Below, one piece after another: positions 8,995 through 18,602 of a DNA stretch of 64,000 nucleotides. The DNA lies in assembly GCA_963820375.1 (NCBI GenBank), contig CAWFZX010000013.1:124001-188000 (forward strand), given 5' to 3'. Each line of letters begins with the position of its first letter. Position 1 is the stretch's first letter. Source of the stretch: AWTP1-13 sp963820375. Its GTDB lineage: Bacteria > Pseudomonadota > Alphaproteobacteria > Rhizobiales > Hyphomicrobiaceae. Position numbers and translations under genes: made by a program. The notes under the pieces were generated by a model. The model worked only from the letters and a program-made list of their open reading frames with translations. It was not told the DNA's origin and searched no databases.

Positions 8995-9106
8995 CTCAGT
9001 CTGGTCGAGTCTCAGTCTGGTCGAGCCTCAGTCTGATCGAGCTTTAATCTGATCGAGCTTCAGTCTAATCGAGCCTCAGTCTAATCGAGCCTCAGTCGGG
9101 TCGAAC
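8995..9106. repeat. 16-bp minisatellite, 7 copies, in the mrcA-amiC gap
   Basis: Seven head-to-tail units of consensus CTCAGTCTGGTCGAGC cover 112 bp without interruption. Copies differ at a few positions (TGG/TGA/TAA in the middle; one TTTAATC start). The array fills much of the 300-bp gap between amiC and mrcA. Divergence between copies suggests an old array. Confidence 0.9.
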
Positions 9107-9197
9107 CGGCCGCAAATACCATGACTCTCACGGCTGCGCGCACCTTAACATGGAATGTGGCAGCACGAGGCCGAATTTACCCCGCTTTGCAATCGAC

Positions 9198-10646
9198 TTA
9201 ACGCTCTTTTGCGCCCTCTGCGGCGTTAGCGCCGGTCCCGCGGCGCTGGCCGAAATATTCATCCACCGCGGCGGCGATCGAGCCCGCCACCTGCCGCTGC
9301 CAGTCGCTCGAAGCCAACAACTTGGCGTCCTGGGCGTTGCTCATATACCCCAGCTCGATCAGCACCGATGGCGATTGCGACTGCTGCAGAACCTTGAACG
9401 CTGCCGAACGGCCGGGGTCGCGGGAAAGCGCGATTCGCCGCTTCAGATGCGTGAGCAGGCGGCTGCGAAAGTCGGCAGAAAAATCGGCCGTTTCCCGACG
9501 CATGAGATCGATCAGGATACCCTTGACGTGATCGGTCTCCTCTTCCGCCGCGCCGTCGACCCCGGCCAGCACGTCGGAGGCGTTTTCCTTGTCGGCCAGC
9601 CGCTGCGCTTCTCGACTGGAGGCCTTTTCCGACAGGGTATAGACCGTGGCCCCGCGCACGGTCTGCGCCACCTCCGTCGCCCCGGCCCCCAGCGTATCGG
9701 CATGGATCGAGATGAACAGATCGCAGGCCTTGTCGCGCGACACGGCCACGCGCCTGTCGAGCGACACGTAGACATCGGAGGCGCGCGTCAGGTGGATTTC
9801 ATAGCGGCCTTTCGCTGCCAGTATGGACTGCAGGTGGCGGGCGACGGACAGCGCAACTTCCTTCTCGACCACTTCGCCGCTGATCGCCCCTGGGTCGACG
9901 CCGCCGTGACCCGCATCAATCACGATCTGCGGCTTGGCATCGGCTTTGCGGCGTTGGGCCAGCGACGAGGTCTGATGACGACGTGGGGCCCCGTCTTTCG
10001 GCCGCGGCGGCACACGGGTGAGAAAAGATTGCGGATCGGTCGCGGTAAGCTCGAGGTTGAGCCGAACCGTCTTGCTGTCGGCTTGCGGGACCAGCGTCGC
10101 CGCCTCTACCCGTACGGGGCCGGTGGCGTCGATCACCACCCGCGACTTGCCGGGAGCGATCAGACCAAAGCGATAGGCCGCGATCACGCCGGTACCCTGC
10201 TGGCCCGCCCCGGTCGGCAACTGGAAGGCGACATCGGGCATATCAATAATGACACGATAGGGATCGGCAAGCGTGAACACCTGGTAGGGCACGCTCTGGG
10301 TGAGCACCAGCGAGAACCGGGTGCGCGCAGCCGCCGGTATAATCTCCGCGCTCAGCGCGCTAATGGCGCGTGGCGTCACTTCGGTCGCCCAGCCCTCGGT
10401 GCGCGGACGCGCCTTCTGCTCCGAGGCCTCGCCGGCCGGCACGGCCGGCGCTGGCCGCCCCCGCTCTTTGGCTGAGGGGCGGGGCTGCGGCGGGGTCTTG
10501 GCAATTTCGGTTTGGGCAATTTCGGTTTGGGCAATGCCGATTTGGGCAATGCCGGTTTGGGCCTGGCTGACGCCTGGCGCATACAAGGCTGCCGCCAAAG
10601 CGACCAAAATGCCGATGCCTGCCCACCTCCGGCCGGCCGGTCGCAT
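9198..10646 (-). CDS. amiC: N-acetylmuramoyl-L-alanine amidase (AMIN + Amidase_3)
   Basis: About 482 residues. A signal peptide (ILVALAAALYAPGVSQAQ) is followed by a repeat-rich linker, an AMIN domain (RFSLVLTQSVPYQVFTLADP region) and a C-terminal zinc amidase with IDAGHGGVDPGA, SIHAD and the catalytic Glu in VLIELGYMSN. It cleaves the amide between MurNAc and the stem peptide during septum splitting. ATG 10646 is chosen because GGGGAGGG precedes it; ATG 10658 is an alternative. Its linker carries a five-residue tandem repeat (IAQTE/IAQTG). Located upstream of mrcA and divergent from rne. Confidence 0.93.
   Translation of the reverse strand: MRPAGRRWAGIGILVALAAALYAPGVSQAQTGIAQIGIAQTEIAQTEIAKTPPQPRPSAKERGRPAPAVPAGEASEQKARPRTEGWATEVTPRAISALSAEIIPAAARTRFSLVLTQSVPYQVFTLADPYRVIIDMPDVAFQLPTGAGQQGTGVIAAYRFGLIAPGKSRVVIDATGPVRVEAATLVPQADSKTVRLNLELTATDPQSFLTRVPPRPKDGAPRRHQTSSLAQRRKADAKPQIVIDAGHGGVDPGAISGEVVEKEVALSVARHLQSILAAKGRYEIHLTRASDVYVSLDRRVAVSRDKACDLFISIHADTLGAGATEVAQTVRGATVYTLSEKASSREAQRLADKENASDVLAGVDGAAEEETDHVKGILIDLMRRETADFSADFRSRLLTHLKRRIALSRDPGRSAAFKVLQQSQSPSVLIELGYMSNAQDAKLLASSDWQRQVAGSIAAAVDEYFGQRRGTGANAAEGAKER
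10501..10560. repeat. 15-bp in-frame tandem repeat, 4 copies, inside amiC
   Basis: Four exact-length units related to GCAATTTCGGTTTGG; the first two are identical. On the amiC strand each encodes five residues of the IAQTE/IAQTG/IAQIG type, right after the signal peptide. Copy-number change would keep the frame. Confidence 0.92.
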
Positions 10647-11397
10647 CGCCCTCCCCATCCCTTGCAGCACGCAATACGCCCACGAGTTTAACAACTTGTT
10701 TGCCGAATCGATGGCTTAATCAAGGATCTGATCGCGCAATTGGTGGTTAGCAAAACTTTCTTGCCACTCCCAAGGCGACGGCCTACAAGCTTTAGGCGTG
10801 ATCGCCGCGTCTGCCCGCCGGTGATGCCCAAAGACCACGTTCAACTGGCCCGGAGCGTCTGCTCGCCGCCTCTGCTGAACGTGAGGAAATTTCGGGCGCA
10901 TCGGCTGTGTGATGCGACGGCGCGTTTCGGGAGAGCGAGGCAAGTTTCCATCCACTGGCCCTGCACCCTCGCATCCAGGGGTGGGCCGCTTCAATGGCCC
11001 GATCCCGCCAGCGGCAAGCAAGCCAAGCGGGGGCTTGCCGGCGGTGAGAACGGTAAGCGGACACCGGTGTGACCGTCCGCACAAGGTTTGCCCGAGCACC
11101 GGGCATCGTCTGGAGCAGGAGCGTGACGCTCACGTGCTCCGCACATCGAATGTGGACCATGGCAGCCTCTCGTTGGCCTTTGAGAGATGGTGACAACCGC
11201 CCAGGCCCAATCCGGGCGGACGGCGCGAGCATCCTGATGGCCAATGCTGTGCCTTCCAAGCCATCGGCACGGAAGCGCCGCTGCGGCTCTCGCGGTCCCG
11301 CACCTGCAACCAAAAATGGCGCTTACCTGAGGCACAGCCTGCGCAGGGGGCCAGTTGGGTCCCCTGCGAGCCGCCTCCGCGCCGGGAACGTTACCAA
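10647..11397. other. Long amiC-rne divergent intergenic region
   Basis: About 750 bp without a convincing gene. Open frames here overlap each other on both strands and match no recognised family. It must hold both divergent promoters and probably a long rne leader, as RNase E leaders are typically long and autoregulatory. A strong stem-loop sits close to rne. Confidence 0.6.
11342..11368 (+). promoter_or_regulatory. Stem-loop in the rne leader
   Basis: CGCAGGGG and CCCCTGCG pair perfectly around an 11-base loop, ending 29 bp before the rne ATG. In E. coli a hairpin in the rne 5' UTR mediates feedback control by RNase E; a similar role here is inference only. Confidence 0.45.
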
Positions 11398-14310
11398 ATG
11401 GAAAAGAACAAAATGCTCGTCGATGCCACGCATCCCGAGGAGACTCGGGTCGTGGTGCTGCGGAACGGCCGGGTAGAGGAATTCGACTACGAATCGGCCG
11501 CTCGCAAGCCGCTCCGCGGCAACATCTACCTCGCCAAAGTCACGCGTGTAGAGCCCTCCTTACAGGCGGCCTTCGTCGACTACGGTGGCAATCGCCACGG
11601 CTTCCTCGCCTTCAGCGAAATCCATCCCGACTACTATCAGATCCCGGTCGCCGACCGGCAGGCGTTGTTGCGCGAAGAAGCCGAGGCGGAAGCCGAGGCC
11701 GAGGCCGAAGCCGATGCGCGTGCCGAAGCCGCAGCCTTCGGGCAAGGCGAGACGGACGGCGATTTTTCCAGCGCCCCGGAGGGTCCTGCGGGCGAGCCCC
11801 GCGACAGGGACGACGACCTTGCGGGGACGGCCGCCGATGCGCATGGCCAGGCGCGCGACTTTGAGCCCGGCCCCGATCTCGAGGCTGCGGCCGCAACCGA
11901 CAGCCTTGGCTTGCGTGCGCCAGCCGATCGGCAAAGCGTGCTCAGGCACGACCTCGACGAGCCCGTCGATCTCGACACGGCCGCAGCGCAGGCGGCAGCT
12001 GGTGAGCCAAGCCAGGCCGAACGCGGCGCCGGCGATGCAGAGCTGTCGGCATCGGAGCATGCAAACGATGCCGGCCACGTCGAGGAAATCGCCAACGATC
12101 CCGCCGATGCTCCCGAAACCGTCACCTCGGTCGAGCAAGTCGGCTCGGAAGATGCCATGGAGGAGGTGCCGGAGCGGCCGCGCCGCCGCATGCGGTCCTA
12201 CAAAATCCAGGAAGTTATCAAGCGCCGCCAGATCATCCTGGTGCAAGTCGTCAAGGAGGAGCGCGGCGGCAAGGGCGCGGCGCTGACCACTTATCTTTCG
12301 CTGGCCGGCCGCTACACCGTGCTGATGCCCAACACCGGACGCGGCGGCGGTATCTCGCGCAAGATCACCAATCCGCAGGACCGCAAGCGCCTCAAAGGGA
12401 TCGCCCACGAGCTCGAAGTGCCGGACGGCATGGGACTGATCATCCGCACCGCCGGCGCGGCGCGCACCAAGCAGGAAATCAAGCGCGACTTCGAATACGA
12501 GATCCGGTTGTGGGAAAGCGTGCGCGACATGACGCTGAAATCGACGGCGCCGTGTCTCGTCTACGAGGAGGGCAACCTGATCAAACGGTCGATCCGGGAC
12601 CTCTATGCCAAGGACATCGAGGAGATCCTGGTCGCCGGCGAGGCCGCCCACAACGAAGCGCAAGATTTCATGCGCATGCTGTCCCCGAGCCAGGCCAAGA
12701 ACGTCATCAAGTACGAGGCGCCCGAGCCGCTCTTCAACCGCTACCAGATCGAGCGCCAGCTGAACGCGATGTTCAGCCCCTACGTTACGCTGCGCTCGGG
12801 TGGCTATCTGGTAATCAACCAGACCGAGGCCCTGGTGTCGATCGATGTGAACTCCGGCAAGGCCACCCGTGAGTTTTCCATCGAGGAGACGGCGCTGCAC
12901 ACCAACCTGGAAGCGGCCGAAGAGATCGCCCGCCAGCTCAAACTGCGCGACCTTGCCGGCCTGATCGTTATCGATTTCATCGACATGGAGGAACGGCGCA
13001 ACAACCGCAAGGTGGAGGGTCGCCTCAAGGATGCCTTGCGGCACGACCGCGCGCGCATCCAGGTCGGCCGCATCAGTCATTTCGGTCTGCTCGAGATGTC
13101 GCGTCAGCGCCTGCGCACCGGCGTGCTGGAAGGCTCGACGACGCAATGTCCGCATTGCCAAGGTACCGGGATCATCCGTTCGGTCGAATCGGTGGCGTTG
13201 GCGGTCTTGCGCGCGCTCGAGGACCAGCTGTTGCGTGATGAAAGCGCCGGTCTCGTCGCCGTGACGACGGCCAGCGTCGCCCTCTACATCCTCAACAACA
13301 AGCGCGCGTTCATCACCGACATGGAACGCCGCTACAGCGTGCCGATTACCGTGCAGGCCAGCGACCGCATGCAAGGCGGCAACTTCGCCATCGAGCGCAG
13401 TGCCGCAGCGCTGCCGCAGCAGCGGCTGCCCGAGCGCTCAGCCGTCAACATGGATTGGGGCTTCGAAGGCGAAAGCAGCGAGGAAGAAGTGAGGCAGGAG
13501 CCGGCGAGCCAGCCGGAGGAGGACGGCGAGGCACGCCGCGGCCGACGGCGCCGCAGGCGCGGTCGCCGCGACGGTCGCGACGATACCCGCGCGCCCTTTG
13601 CCCAGCCCGAACAGCCCGGCGATAACGCCCTTGCGGAGGCCGAGGATGGCGCGCGCCAGGACCAACCCTGGGATGACATCGAGGCCCCATCGGATCTGGT
13701 GCCCGAGCCGCCCGGCAGCGGCGAACAGCCCGGCATCGGCGAGCAGCCCGCCGCCGCCTTGAGCGATGAGGAGCGCGAGGAACGGCGGGGCCGACGCGGC
13801 CGACGGCGCGGCCGGCGCGGCGGCCGACGCGGCCGTGATCGTGACGGCCAACGCACACAGGGTGAGGAGCCGCTTGCCGGCGGCGACGATCGCCCCAGCA
13901 ACGGCGCCAGCTACGCTGCGCCCGACGCGCAACCTGCGGAGGCGGCAGCCGACGGCGAGCCCGCCCCGGCAATGCCAGACCTGCCGGCGCCCGATCAGCC
14001 CAGCGCCGACGACCTGATGTCGCCGACCGAGCATCGGCCGAGCGAAGCGGCACCTGTCGACGCGGTGAGAGAAGTGCCGTGGGCTGCCGAGCGCCGTGAC
14101 GAGCCGCAAGAGGCCGCCCCGCGCGAGACCGGCAACGGCCAGGACAGCGCCGGCGCGGCGCGCCCGGCGCAGCCCCCGGAGACGGAGCCGATCCCGTTCC
14201 CGCCCTCCACGGCACCGGCCAGTGAAGCCGTGCATGAGGAGGCAGAGGAGGACTATTCGAGCCGGCCCATCCGCCGGGGCTGGTGGCAGCGACGCTTCAC
14301 CTCCACCTGA
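11398..14310 (+). CDS. rne: Ribonuclease E
   Basis: 970 residues. The start MEKNKMLVDATHPEETRVVV matches alphaproteobacterial RNase E. The S1 domain is split by a roughly 180-residue acidic, alanine-rich insertion (about residues 95-275). Catalytic aspartates are D483 (SIDVNSGK) and D526 (VIDFIDM), 43 apart as in E. coli. The zinc link is C584-P-H-C587, so this is the E/G tetramer type. The C-terminus (from about 690) is a disordered scaffold with two arginine-rich blocks (RRGRRRRRRGRR type), expected to bind RNA and degradosome partners. It processes rRNA and tRNA precursors and starts mRNA decay. Confidence 0.96.
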   Translation: MEKNKMLVDATHPEETRVVVLRNGRVEEFDYESAARKPLRGNIYLAKVTRVEPSLQAAFVDYGGNRHGFLAFSEIHPDYYQIPVADRQALLREEAEAEAEAEAEADARAEAAAFGQGETDGDFSSAPEGPAGEPRDRDDDLAGTAADAHGQARDFEPGPDLEAAAATDSLGLRAPADRQSVLRHDLDEPVDLDTAAAQAAAGEPSQAERGAGDAELSASEHANDAGHVEEIANDPADAPETVTSVEQVGSEDAMEEVPERPRRRMRSYKIQEVIKRRQIILVQVVKEERGGKGAALTTYLSLAGRYTVLMPNTGRGGGISRKITNPQDRKRLKGIAHELEVPDGMGLIIRTAGAARTKQEIKRDFEYEIRLWESVRDMTLKSTAPCLVYEEGNLIKRSIRDLYAKDIEEILVAGEAAHNEAQDFMRMLSPSQAKNVIKYEAPEPLFNRYQIERQLNAMFSPYVTLRSGGYLVINQTEALVSIDVNSGKATREFSIEETALHTNLEAAEEIARQLKLRDLAGLIVIDFIDMEERRNNRKVEGRLKDALRHDRARIQVGRISHFGLLEMSRQRLRTGVLEGSTTQCPHCQGTGIIRSVESVALAVLRALEDQLLRDESAGLVAVTTASVALYILNNKRAFITDMERRYSVPITVQASDRMQGGNFAIERSAAALPQQRLPERSAVNMDWGFEGESSEEEVRQEPASQPEEDGEARRGRRRRRRGRRDGRDDTRAPFAQPEQPGDNALAEAEDGARQDQPWDDIEAPSDLVPEPPGSGEQPGIGEQPAAALSDEEREERRGRRGRRRGRRGGRRGRDRDGQRTQGEEPLAGGDDRPSNGASYAAPDAQPAEAAADGEPAPAMPDLPAPDQPSADDLMSPTEHRPSEAAPVDAVREVPWAAERRDEPQEAAPRETGNGQDSAGAARPAQPPETEPIPFPPSTAPASEAVHEEAEEDYSSRPIRRGWWQRRFTST

Positions 14311-14323
14311 GGCTCCCTTTTGT

Positions 14324-14355
14324 CGGGGCGATTCCCACACACGGCGATCGCCCCG
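14324..14355 (+). terminator. Stem-loop after rne
   Basis: CGGGGCGAT pairs with ATCGCCCCG around a 14-base loop, beginning 13 bp after the rne stop. Only a weak CCCTT follows, so termination efficiency is uncertain. Confidence 0.5.
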
Positions 14356-14419
14356 CCCTTGCTCAGGCCGCCGTGCGGGTCCACCATGCGCGCGCGGGGT
14401 TGAGCGACGGAGGGATGTC

Positions 14420-14695
14420 ATGAGGACGACGCAGAAAGGTGTTTCGTTGGCCATGCTGGCGATTGCCACGATCGCGCTCACGAGTGGACCGGTGGCTGCC
14501 GCCCAGTGCATCAAGGCCGGCGGCTGGGGCACAGGCGCCCTGCAAGGGTTTGCCTCCTTCATGGCCGAAGCGGCGATGAAGAATTCCGCCAAAGCCAAGC
14601 TGGGCGATGCCGTCAAAATCAGTGCCCCGGACACCAAATGCGAAATGAAGGGGCTGCTCTACGAGTGCAACAGCTCGGCGCGGGCCTGCCGCTAA
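14420..14695 (+). CDS. Small secreted cysteine-containing protein
   Basis: 91 residues starting at an ATG preceded by GGAGGG at 14409-14414. A signal peptide (LAMLAIATIALTSGPVAAA) is followed by a mature domain of about 65 residues with four Cys (one near the start, CEMKGLLYEC, and a final C), consistent with two disulphides and a periplasmic location. The DsbA-like protein further along could act on such proteins, but no direct link is shown. No family is recognised. It lies alone between rne and a convergent aminotransferase. Confidence 0.75.
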   Translation: MRTTQKGVSLAMLAIATIALTSGPVAAAQCIKAGGWGTGALQGFASFMAEAAMKNSAKAKLGDAVKISAPDTKCEMKGLLYECNSSARACR

Positions 14696-14785
14696 GCTTT
14701 GCATCAGGAGGCTCCGTCGCCGGCGCGAGCTTTGCGGCTCGGGCGGCGGGGCAGCTCAAGGTGCCCTTCGCCCGTCTCGCACCCG

Positions 14786-14801
14786 CCGCCCGCGCGGGCG
14801 G
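14786..14801. terminator. GC palindrome between convergent genes
   Basis: CCGCCCGCGCGGGCGG is a perfect 16-bp palindrome in the gap between the small secreted protein gene and the convergent aminotransferase gene. Placement suits a bidirectional terminator, though U tracts are lacking. Confidence 0.4.
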
Positions 14802-14807
14802 GGCCGT

Positions 14808-16028
14808 TCAGCCCGTCTTGAGGCGCTGCCAGCCTTGCAAGCGCCGGGCGGCGCGCAGCATGTCCGCGGTCGTGCCGGCATAACACAGCCGCATATAGCG
14901 GCTGCCTCGCGCCGCGTCGAAGTCGACGCCGGGCGTGGCCGCGACGCCGATTTCGGCCAGCATCGAGCGCGTGAAAGCTGTACTGTCGTCAGCAAACCCG
15001 GAGATATCGACGTAAAGGTAAAAGGCGCCATCGGCGGGCAAGATCTGTGTTAGGCCCGCTTTGGGGAGCTCGTTGAGAAGCAGCTCGCGGTTTTCGGCGT
15101 AACGGCGCTTGTTGGCCTCCAGTTCATCGATGGCATCGAAGGCGCCGAGGGCTGCAACCTGCGCCACGGCCGGCGGCGAAATATAAAGGTTCTGCGCCAG
15201 GCGCTCGAGCGGCCGCACCAGCTCCGGCGGCACGACCAGCCAGCCCACGCGCCAGCCCGTCATCGAATAGTACTTGGAGAAGCTATTGACGACGACCGCG
15301 TGCGGGCTGTGCGCCAGCGCCGTTTCGGCCGGCAGGGCGTAGGTCAGGCCATGGTAGATTTCATCGGAGACGAGCCACAAACCATGGCGTCGACAGACCG
15401 CCGCCAATTCCGCCAATCGGCCGGGCTGCAACATGGTCCCGGTCGGATTGGCGGGACTTGCCAGCACCAGGCCGGCAAGCCCATGGGCCGCGGCCGCTTC
15501 GATGTCCGCCGCCGTCGGCATCCAGCGCCCGGCCTGATCGGTCGTCATCAGCACCGGCTCCTGACCGAGCGCGGTCAGGATATGGCGATAGCAGGGATAG
15601 CCCGGCGAAGGCAGCGCCACCTTCTGGCCGACGTCGAACAGGCTGAGGAAGGCGAGCACAAACCCGGCCGACGAGCCGGTGGTGACCACCACCTGATCGC
15701 GGGCCACCGTCACACCGTAGCGCTCAGCGTAATGGCGGGCGATGCGCTCGCGCAGCGCCGGCAAGCCGAGCGCCATGGTATACCCTAAGGTCTCGCGCGC
15801 GAGCGCACGGTTGACGGCATCGACAGCGGCACGCGGCGCGGGGGTGGAGGGTTGGCCCACTTCCATGTGCACGATATCGGCGCCTGTCGCCTCGCGTTCG
15901 GCGGCCGCCTGCATGACATCCATGACAATAAAGGCGGGGATAGCGCTGCGCGAGGACGGCCGGGGTGTCTTGGAGGCATCCCCCCTCGCTCCCATATCCG
16001 CCTTGATCATGTTCGCCATCTCCACCAT
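14808..16028 (-). CDS. Class I/II pyridoxal-phosphate aminotransferase
   Basis: About 406 residues. Fold-type I motifs are clear: TGSSAGF (phosphate-binding region), SPANPTGTML, SDEIYHGL (the PLP-ring Asp and Tyr), and SFSKYYSMTGWRVGW with the Schiff-base lysine at K252. The family transfers amino groups between amino acids and 2-oxo acids; aspartate or aromatic specificity cannot be separated here. ATG 16028 is chosen because GAGGGCTTG precedes it; ATG 16073 is a longer alternative. It is divergent from the M48 protease gene across about 190 bp. Confidence 0.9.
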   Translation of the reverse strand: MVEMANMIKADMGARGDASKTPRPSSRSAIPAFIVMDVMQAAAEREATGADIVHMEVGQPSTPAPRAAVDAVNRALARETLGYTMALGLPALRERIARHYAERYGVTVARDQVVVTTGSSAGFVLAFLSLFDVGQKVALPSPGYPCYRHILTALGQEPVLMTTDQAGRWMPTAADIEAAAAHGLAGLVLASPANPTGTMLQPGRLAELAAVCRRHGLWLVSDEIYHGLTYALPAETALAHSPHAVVVNSFSKYYSMTGWRVGWLVVPPELVRPLERLAQNLYISPPAVAQVAALGAFDAIDELEANKRRYAENRELLLNELPKAGLTQILPADGAFYLYVDISGFADDSTAFTRSMLAEIGVAATPGVDFDAARGSRYMRLCYAGTTADMLRAARRLQGWQRLKTG

Positions 16029-16221
16029 CAAGCCCTCAATCCGCCATGGTTGCGCCCTACCGCGCCACCCCATCGCCTCGTGGCGCCGATCAACCCTTTG
16101 CGATGTCGCCAGGGCGGGTTGGCGCCTCCGGCTCCGCCGGCTTATAGTTGGGGCCGTTCGAGTTGCCTAGGTCAGGGTCTCGGCGGGGGTCCAGCGTCTT
16201 TTGGTGAGCCAACGTCCCAAC

Positions 16222-17697
16222 ATGGGAACGCGAGTGTTGACCGTGCCAGGACAAGCACAGAGGGCGAACGGGCCGGCGCCACGCCGGCGCCAGCCGCGGG
16301 CGGGCCCGACAGCGGCGCGCTTGTTGCTCATCAGGTGTCGCGCGGCGTGCCTTGCCATCAGCTATGCCGCCGCCACCATCCTGACGGCCGCAACGGCAGC
16401 GGCGCAGGGCTTGCCGCTCATTCGCGACGCCGAAATCGAGAACCTGCTGAAGGACTATTCGCGGCCGATTTTCAAGGCTGCCGGCCTGGGTGGCCAGAAC
16501 ATCTCCATGCGCATCATCCGCCATGACAGCTTCAACGCTTTCGTGGTCGATGGCCGCAACGTGTTCATCAATACCGGCACCCTGTCCCAGGCCAAGACGC
16601 CCAACGAGGTGATCGGCGTCATCGCCCACGAAACGGGACACATCACCGGCGGACACCTGGCGCAGCTGCGCACCCGCATTGCCCGCGACCAGACCAAGGC
16701 GATCCTGCTGACGGTGCTTGGCATCGGCCTGATGGTCGGCGGCGCGGCTTCCGGCGGCGACACGGCACGCGAGGTCGGCACCGCTGGCGGCGGCCTGGCC
16801 ATGGGCGGCAACGAGATGATCATGCGCTCGCTCCTGAGTGAGCGCCGGGCGCAGGAATCGGCGGCCGATCAGGCCGGCTTGCGCTACCTGGAAGCGACCA
16901 AGCAATCGGGCCAGGGCATGCTGGAAACCTTCGAACGGTTCGCGCAGCAGGAATATATCTCCGCCACCTACCAGGACCCCTTTGTGCGCAGCCACCCCAT
17001 TGCCACCGAACGGCTGGCGCAGTTGCGCAATCGCGTGGCCGCCAGCACCTACAGCAACGCCAAGGATGCGCCTGAGTTGCAGCTGCGCCACGACATGATG
17101 CGGGCCAAGATCGCCGGCTATCTCGATCGCCAGCAGGCGGTCTTTAACCGCTATCCCGCCCGCGACAATTCGCTGCCAGCCCGTTATGCGCGCGCCATTG
17201 CCCGCAACTGCAGCGGCCGCTGCATTGATGCGGTCGGCGAGGTCGATGCTCTCATTCAAGAGAAGCCGGACAACCCCTACCTCTGGGAATTGAAGGGCAA
17301 TTTCTACGCCTCGGTGGGCAAACATGGCGAGGCCATCGCTTTCCTGCGCAAGGCCATGCACTTTTCCGGCGGCAACGAACCCTTGATGCAGGCGCAGCTC
17401 GCCCAGTCGCTGATCTCGAGCGAAGACGGCAAGGTCTTGGATGAGGCCATTAACCTTTTGCGCAAGGCCATCCTGAACGATGAGGGCAATTCGCAGGCGC
17501 ACCGGCAGCTCGCCACCGCGCTCAGCCGCAAGGGCCAAGAACCGCAAGCGCTGCTGGCAACGGCTCAGGCCTATATGATCGAGGGTAACGTCAAGCAGGC
17601 GCAGATTTTCGCCAAGCGGGCACAGCTCAAGCTGCCGCGCGGTTCGCCGGAATGGATTCGCGCCGAAGACATTGTGAACTATAAGGAACCGACATGA
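16222..17697 (+). CDS. Periplasmic M48 metalloprotease with TPR repeats (BepA-like)
   Basis: About 491 residues. An N-terminal arginine-rich stretch and hydrophobic segment (AISYAAATILTAATAAAQG) form a signal sequence. The M48 domain has the zinc motif H136-E-T-G-H140, with the third-ligand Glu expected in RRAQESAADQAGLRYL. The C-terminal half is a TPR superhelix (from NPYLWELKGNFYAS). BepA-type proteases degrade stalled outer-membrane proteins such as LptD. The start is uncertain: TTG 16201 and GTG 16204 are in frame upstream. The dsbA-like gene follows after 41 bp. Confidence 0.9.
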   Translation: MGTRVLTVPGQAQRANGPAPRRRQPRAGPTAARLLLIRCRAACLAISYAAATILTAATAAAQGLPLIRDAEIENLLKDYSRPIFKAAGLGGQNISMRIIRHDSFNAFVVDGRNVFINTGTLSQAKTPNEVIGVIAHETGHITGGHLAQLRTRIARDQTKAILLTVLGIGLMVGGAASGGDTAREVGTAGGGLAMGGNEMIMRSLLSERRAQESAADQAGLRYLEATKQSGQGMLETFERFAQQEYISATYQDPFVRSHPIATERLAQLRNRVAASTYSNAKDAPELQLRHDMMRAKIAGYLDRQQAVFNRYPARDNSLPARYARAIARNCSGRCIDAVGEVDALIQEKPDNPYLWELKGNFYASVGKHGEAIAFLRKAMHFSGGNEPLMQAQLAQSLISSEDGKVLDEAINLLRKAILNDEGNSQAHRQLATALSRKGQEPQALLATAQAYMIEGNVKQAQIFAKRAQLKLPRGSPEWIRAEDIVNYKEPT

Positions 17698-17738
17698 CGG
17701 GGCACCGGCGCCCTTGCACAAGATCCACGGAGAACCGC

Positions 17739-18602
17739 ATGCCTGCCAAGCTTTTTTCTCGCTTCGATCGCCGCACCTGTGCCCGCAAGGTGGCGCTGTT
17801 CGCACCCGCCGCCCTTTTGCTATTCGGGGCGAGCCTGGCCACGGGGCAAAGCGCCGGTCAACCGCCGCAGCTCGCCCAGGACCCCGCGGCCCAGGCCGGG
17901 GCATCGGGCACGAGCGCCTTTACGCCGGCCCAGCGCAAGGAACTCGAGGTCATCCTGAAGGAGATCCTCTTGAACAATCCCGAGCTCCTGATGGAAGCCC
18001 AGACGGCGCTTGAGGCGAAGATGGAGAAGCTGCAGAGCGAGCGCATGGCGGTTGCCATCAAGGACAACTCGGCCGAAATCTTCCGGCCGACGGGCTCACC
18101 CGTCGTCGGTAACAGCAATGGCGACGTCACCGTCATCGAGTTCTTCGATTACAATTGCGGCTATTGCAAAAAAGCCCTGCCGGACGTGGCTCAGCTGCTC
18201 GACAAGGACAAAAAGGTCAAACTGATCCCCAAGGAATTTCCGATTCTGTCCAAGGGATCCGAGGACGCCGCGCGCGTGGCGCTGGCCGCCAAAATGCAAG
18301 GCAAATACTGGGATTTCCACCGCGCCCTGCTGGAAAGCCAAGGGCAGGCCAACGAGGCCTCGGCCCTGCGCATCGCCGAAAAGATTGGCCTCGACATGCC
18401 GCGGCTGAAAAAGGACATGGTCTCCGCCGAGGTCAAGAAAGAGATCGATGATACGCGCAAGCTTGCCGCCAAGCTCGGCATCCAGGGAACCCCGCATTTC
18501 CTGGTCGGCGATCGCATCATCCCGGGAGCCCCGGAAAACCTCGCCGAGCTCTTGGTCCAGAACGTCAAAGAGGTGCGCAAAGACGGCTGCAAGGTCTGCT
18601 GA
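17739..18602 (+). CDS. DsbA-family thiol:disulfide protein (Com1-like)
   Basis: 287 residues. A signal peptide (ALFAPAALLLFGASLATGQS) is followed by a helical region (LEVILKEILLNNPELLMEAQ) and a DsbA-type thioredoxin domain with the active site C140-G-Y-C143 and cis-Pro in QGTPHFLVG. It catalyses disulphide formation or isomerisation in the periplasm. ATG 17739 fits the signal peptide; AGGAA lies too far, but CGGAG at 17729-17733 is well placed. The M48 protease upstream and the secreted Cys proteins nearby suit an envelope-quality role. Confidence 0.92.
   Translation: MPAKLFSRFDRRTCARKVALFAPAALLLFGASLATGQSAGQPPQLAQDPAAQAGASGTSAFTPAQRKELEVILKEILLNNPELLMEAQTALEAKMEKLQSERMAVAIKDNSAEIFRPTGSPVVGNSNGDVTVIEFFDYNCGYCKKALPDVAQLLDKDKKVKLIPKEFPILSKGSEDAARVALAAKMQGKYWDFHRALLESQGQANEASALRIAEKIGLDMPRLKKDMVSAEVKKEIDDTRKLAAKLGIQGTPHFLVGDRIIPGAPENLAELLVQNVKEVRKDGCKVC

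Noticed and set aside
10716..11313. Overlapping open frames on both strands in the rne leader
   Set aside because: They are low-complexity, overlap each other and match no family; the region is better explained as a long leader.
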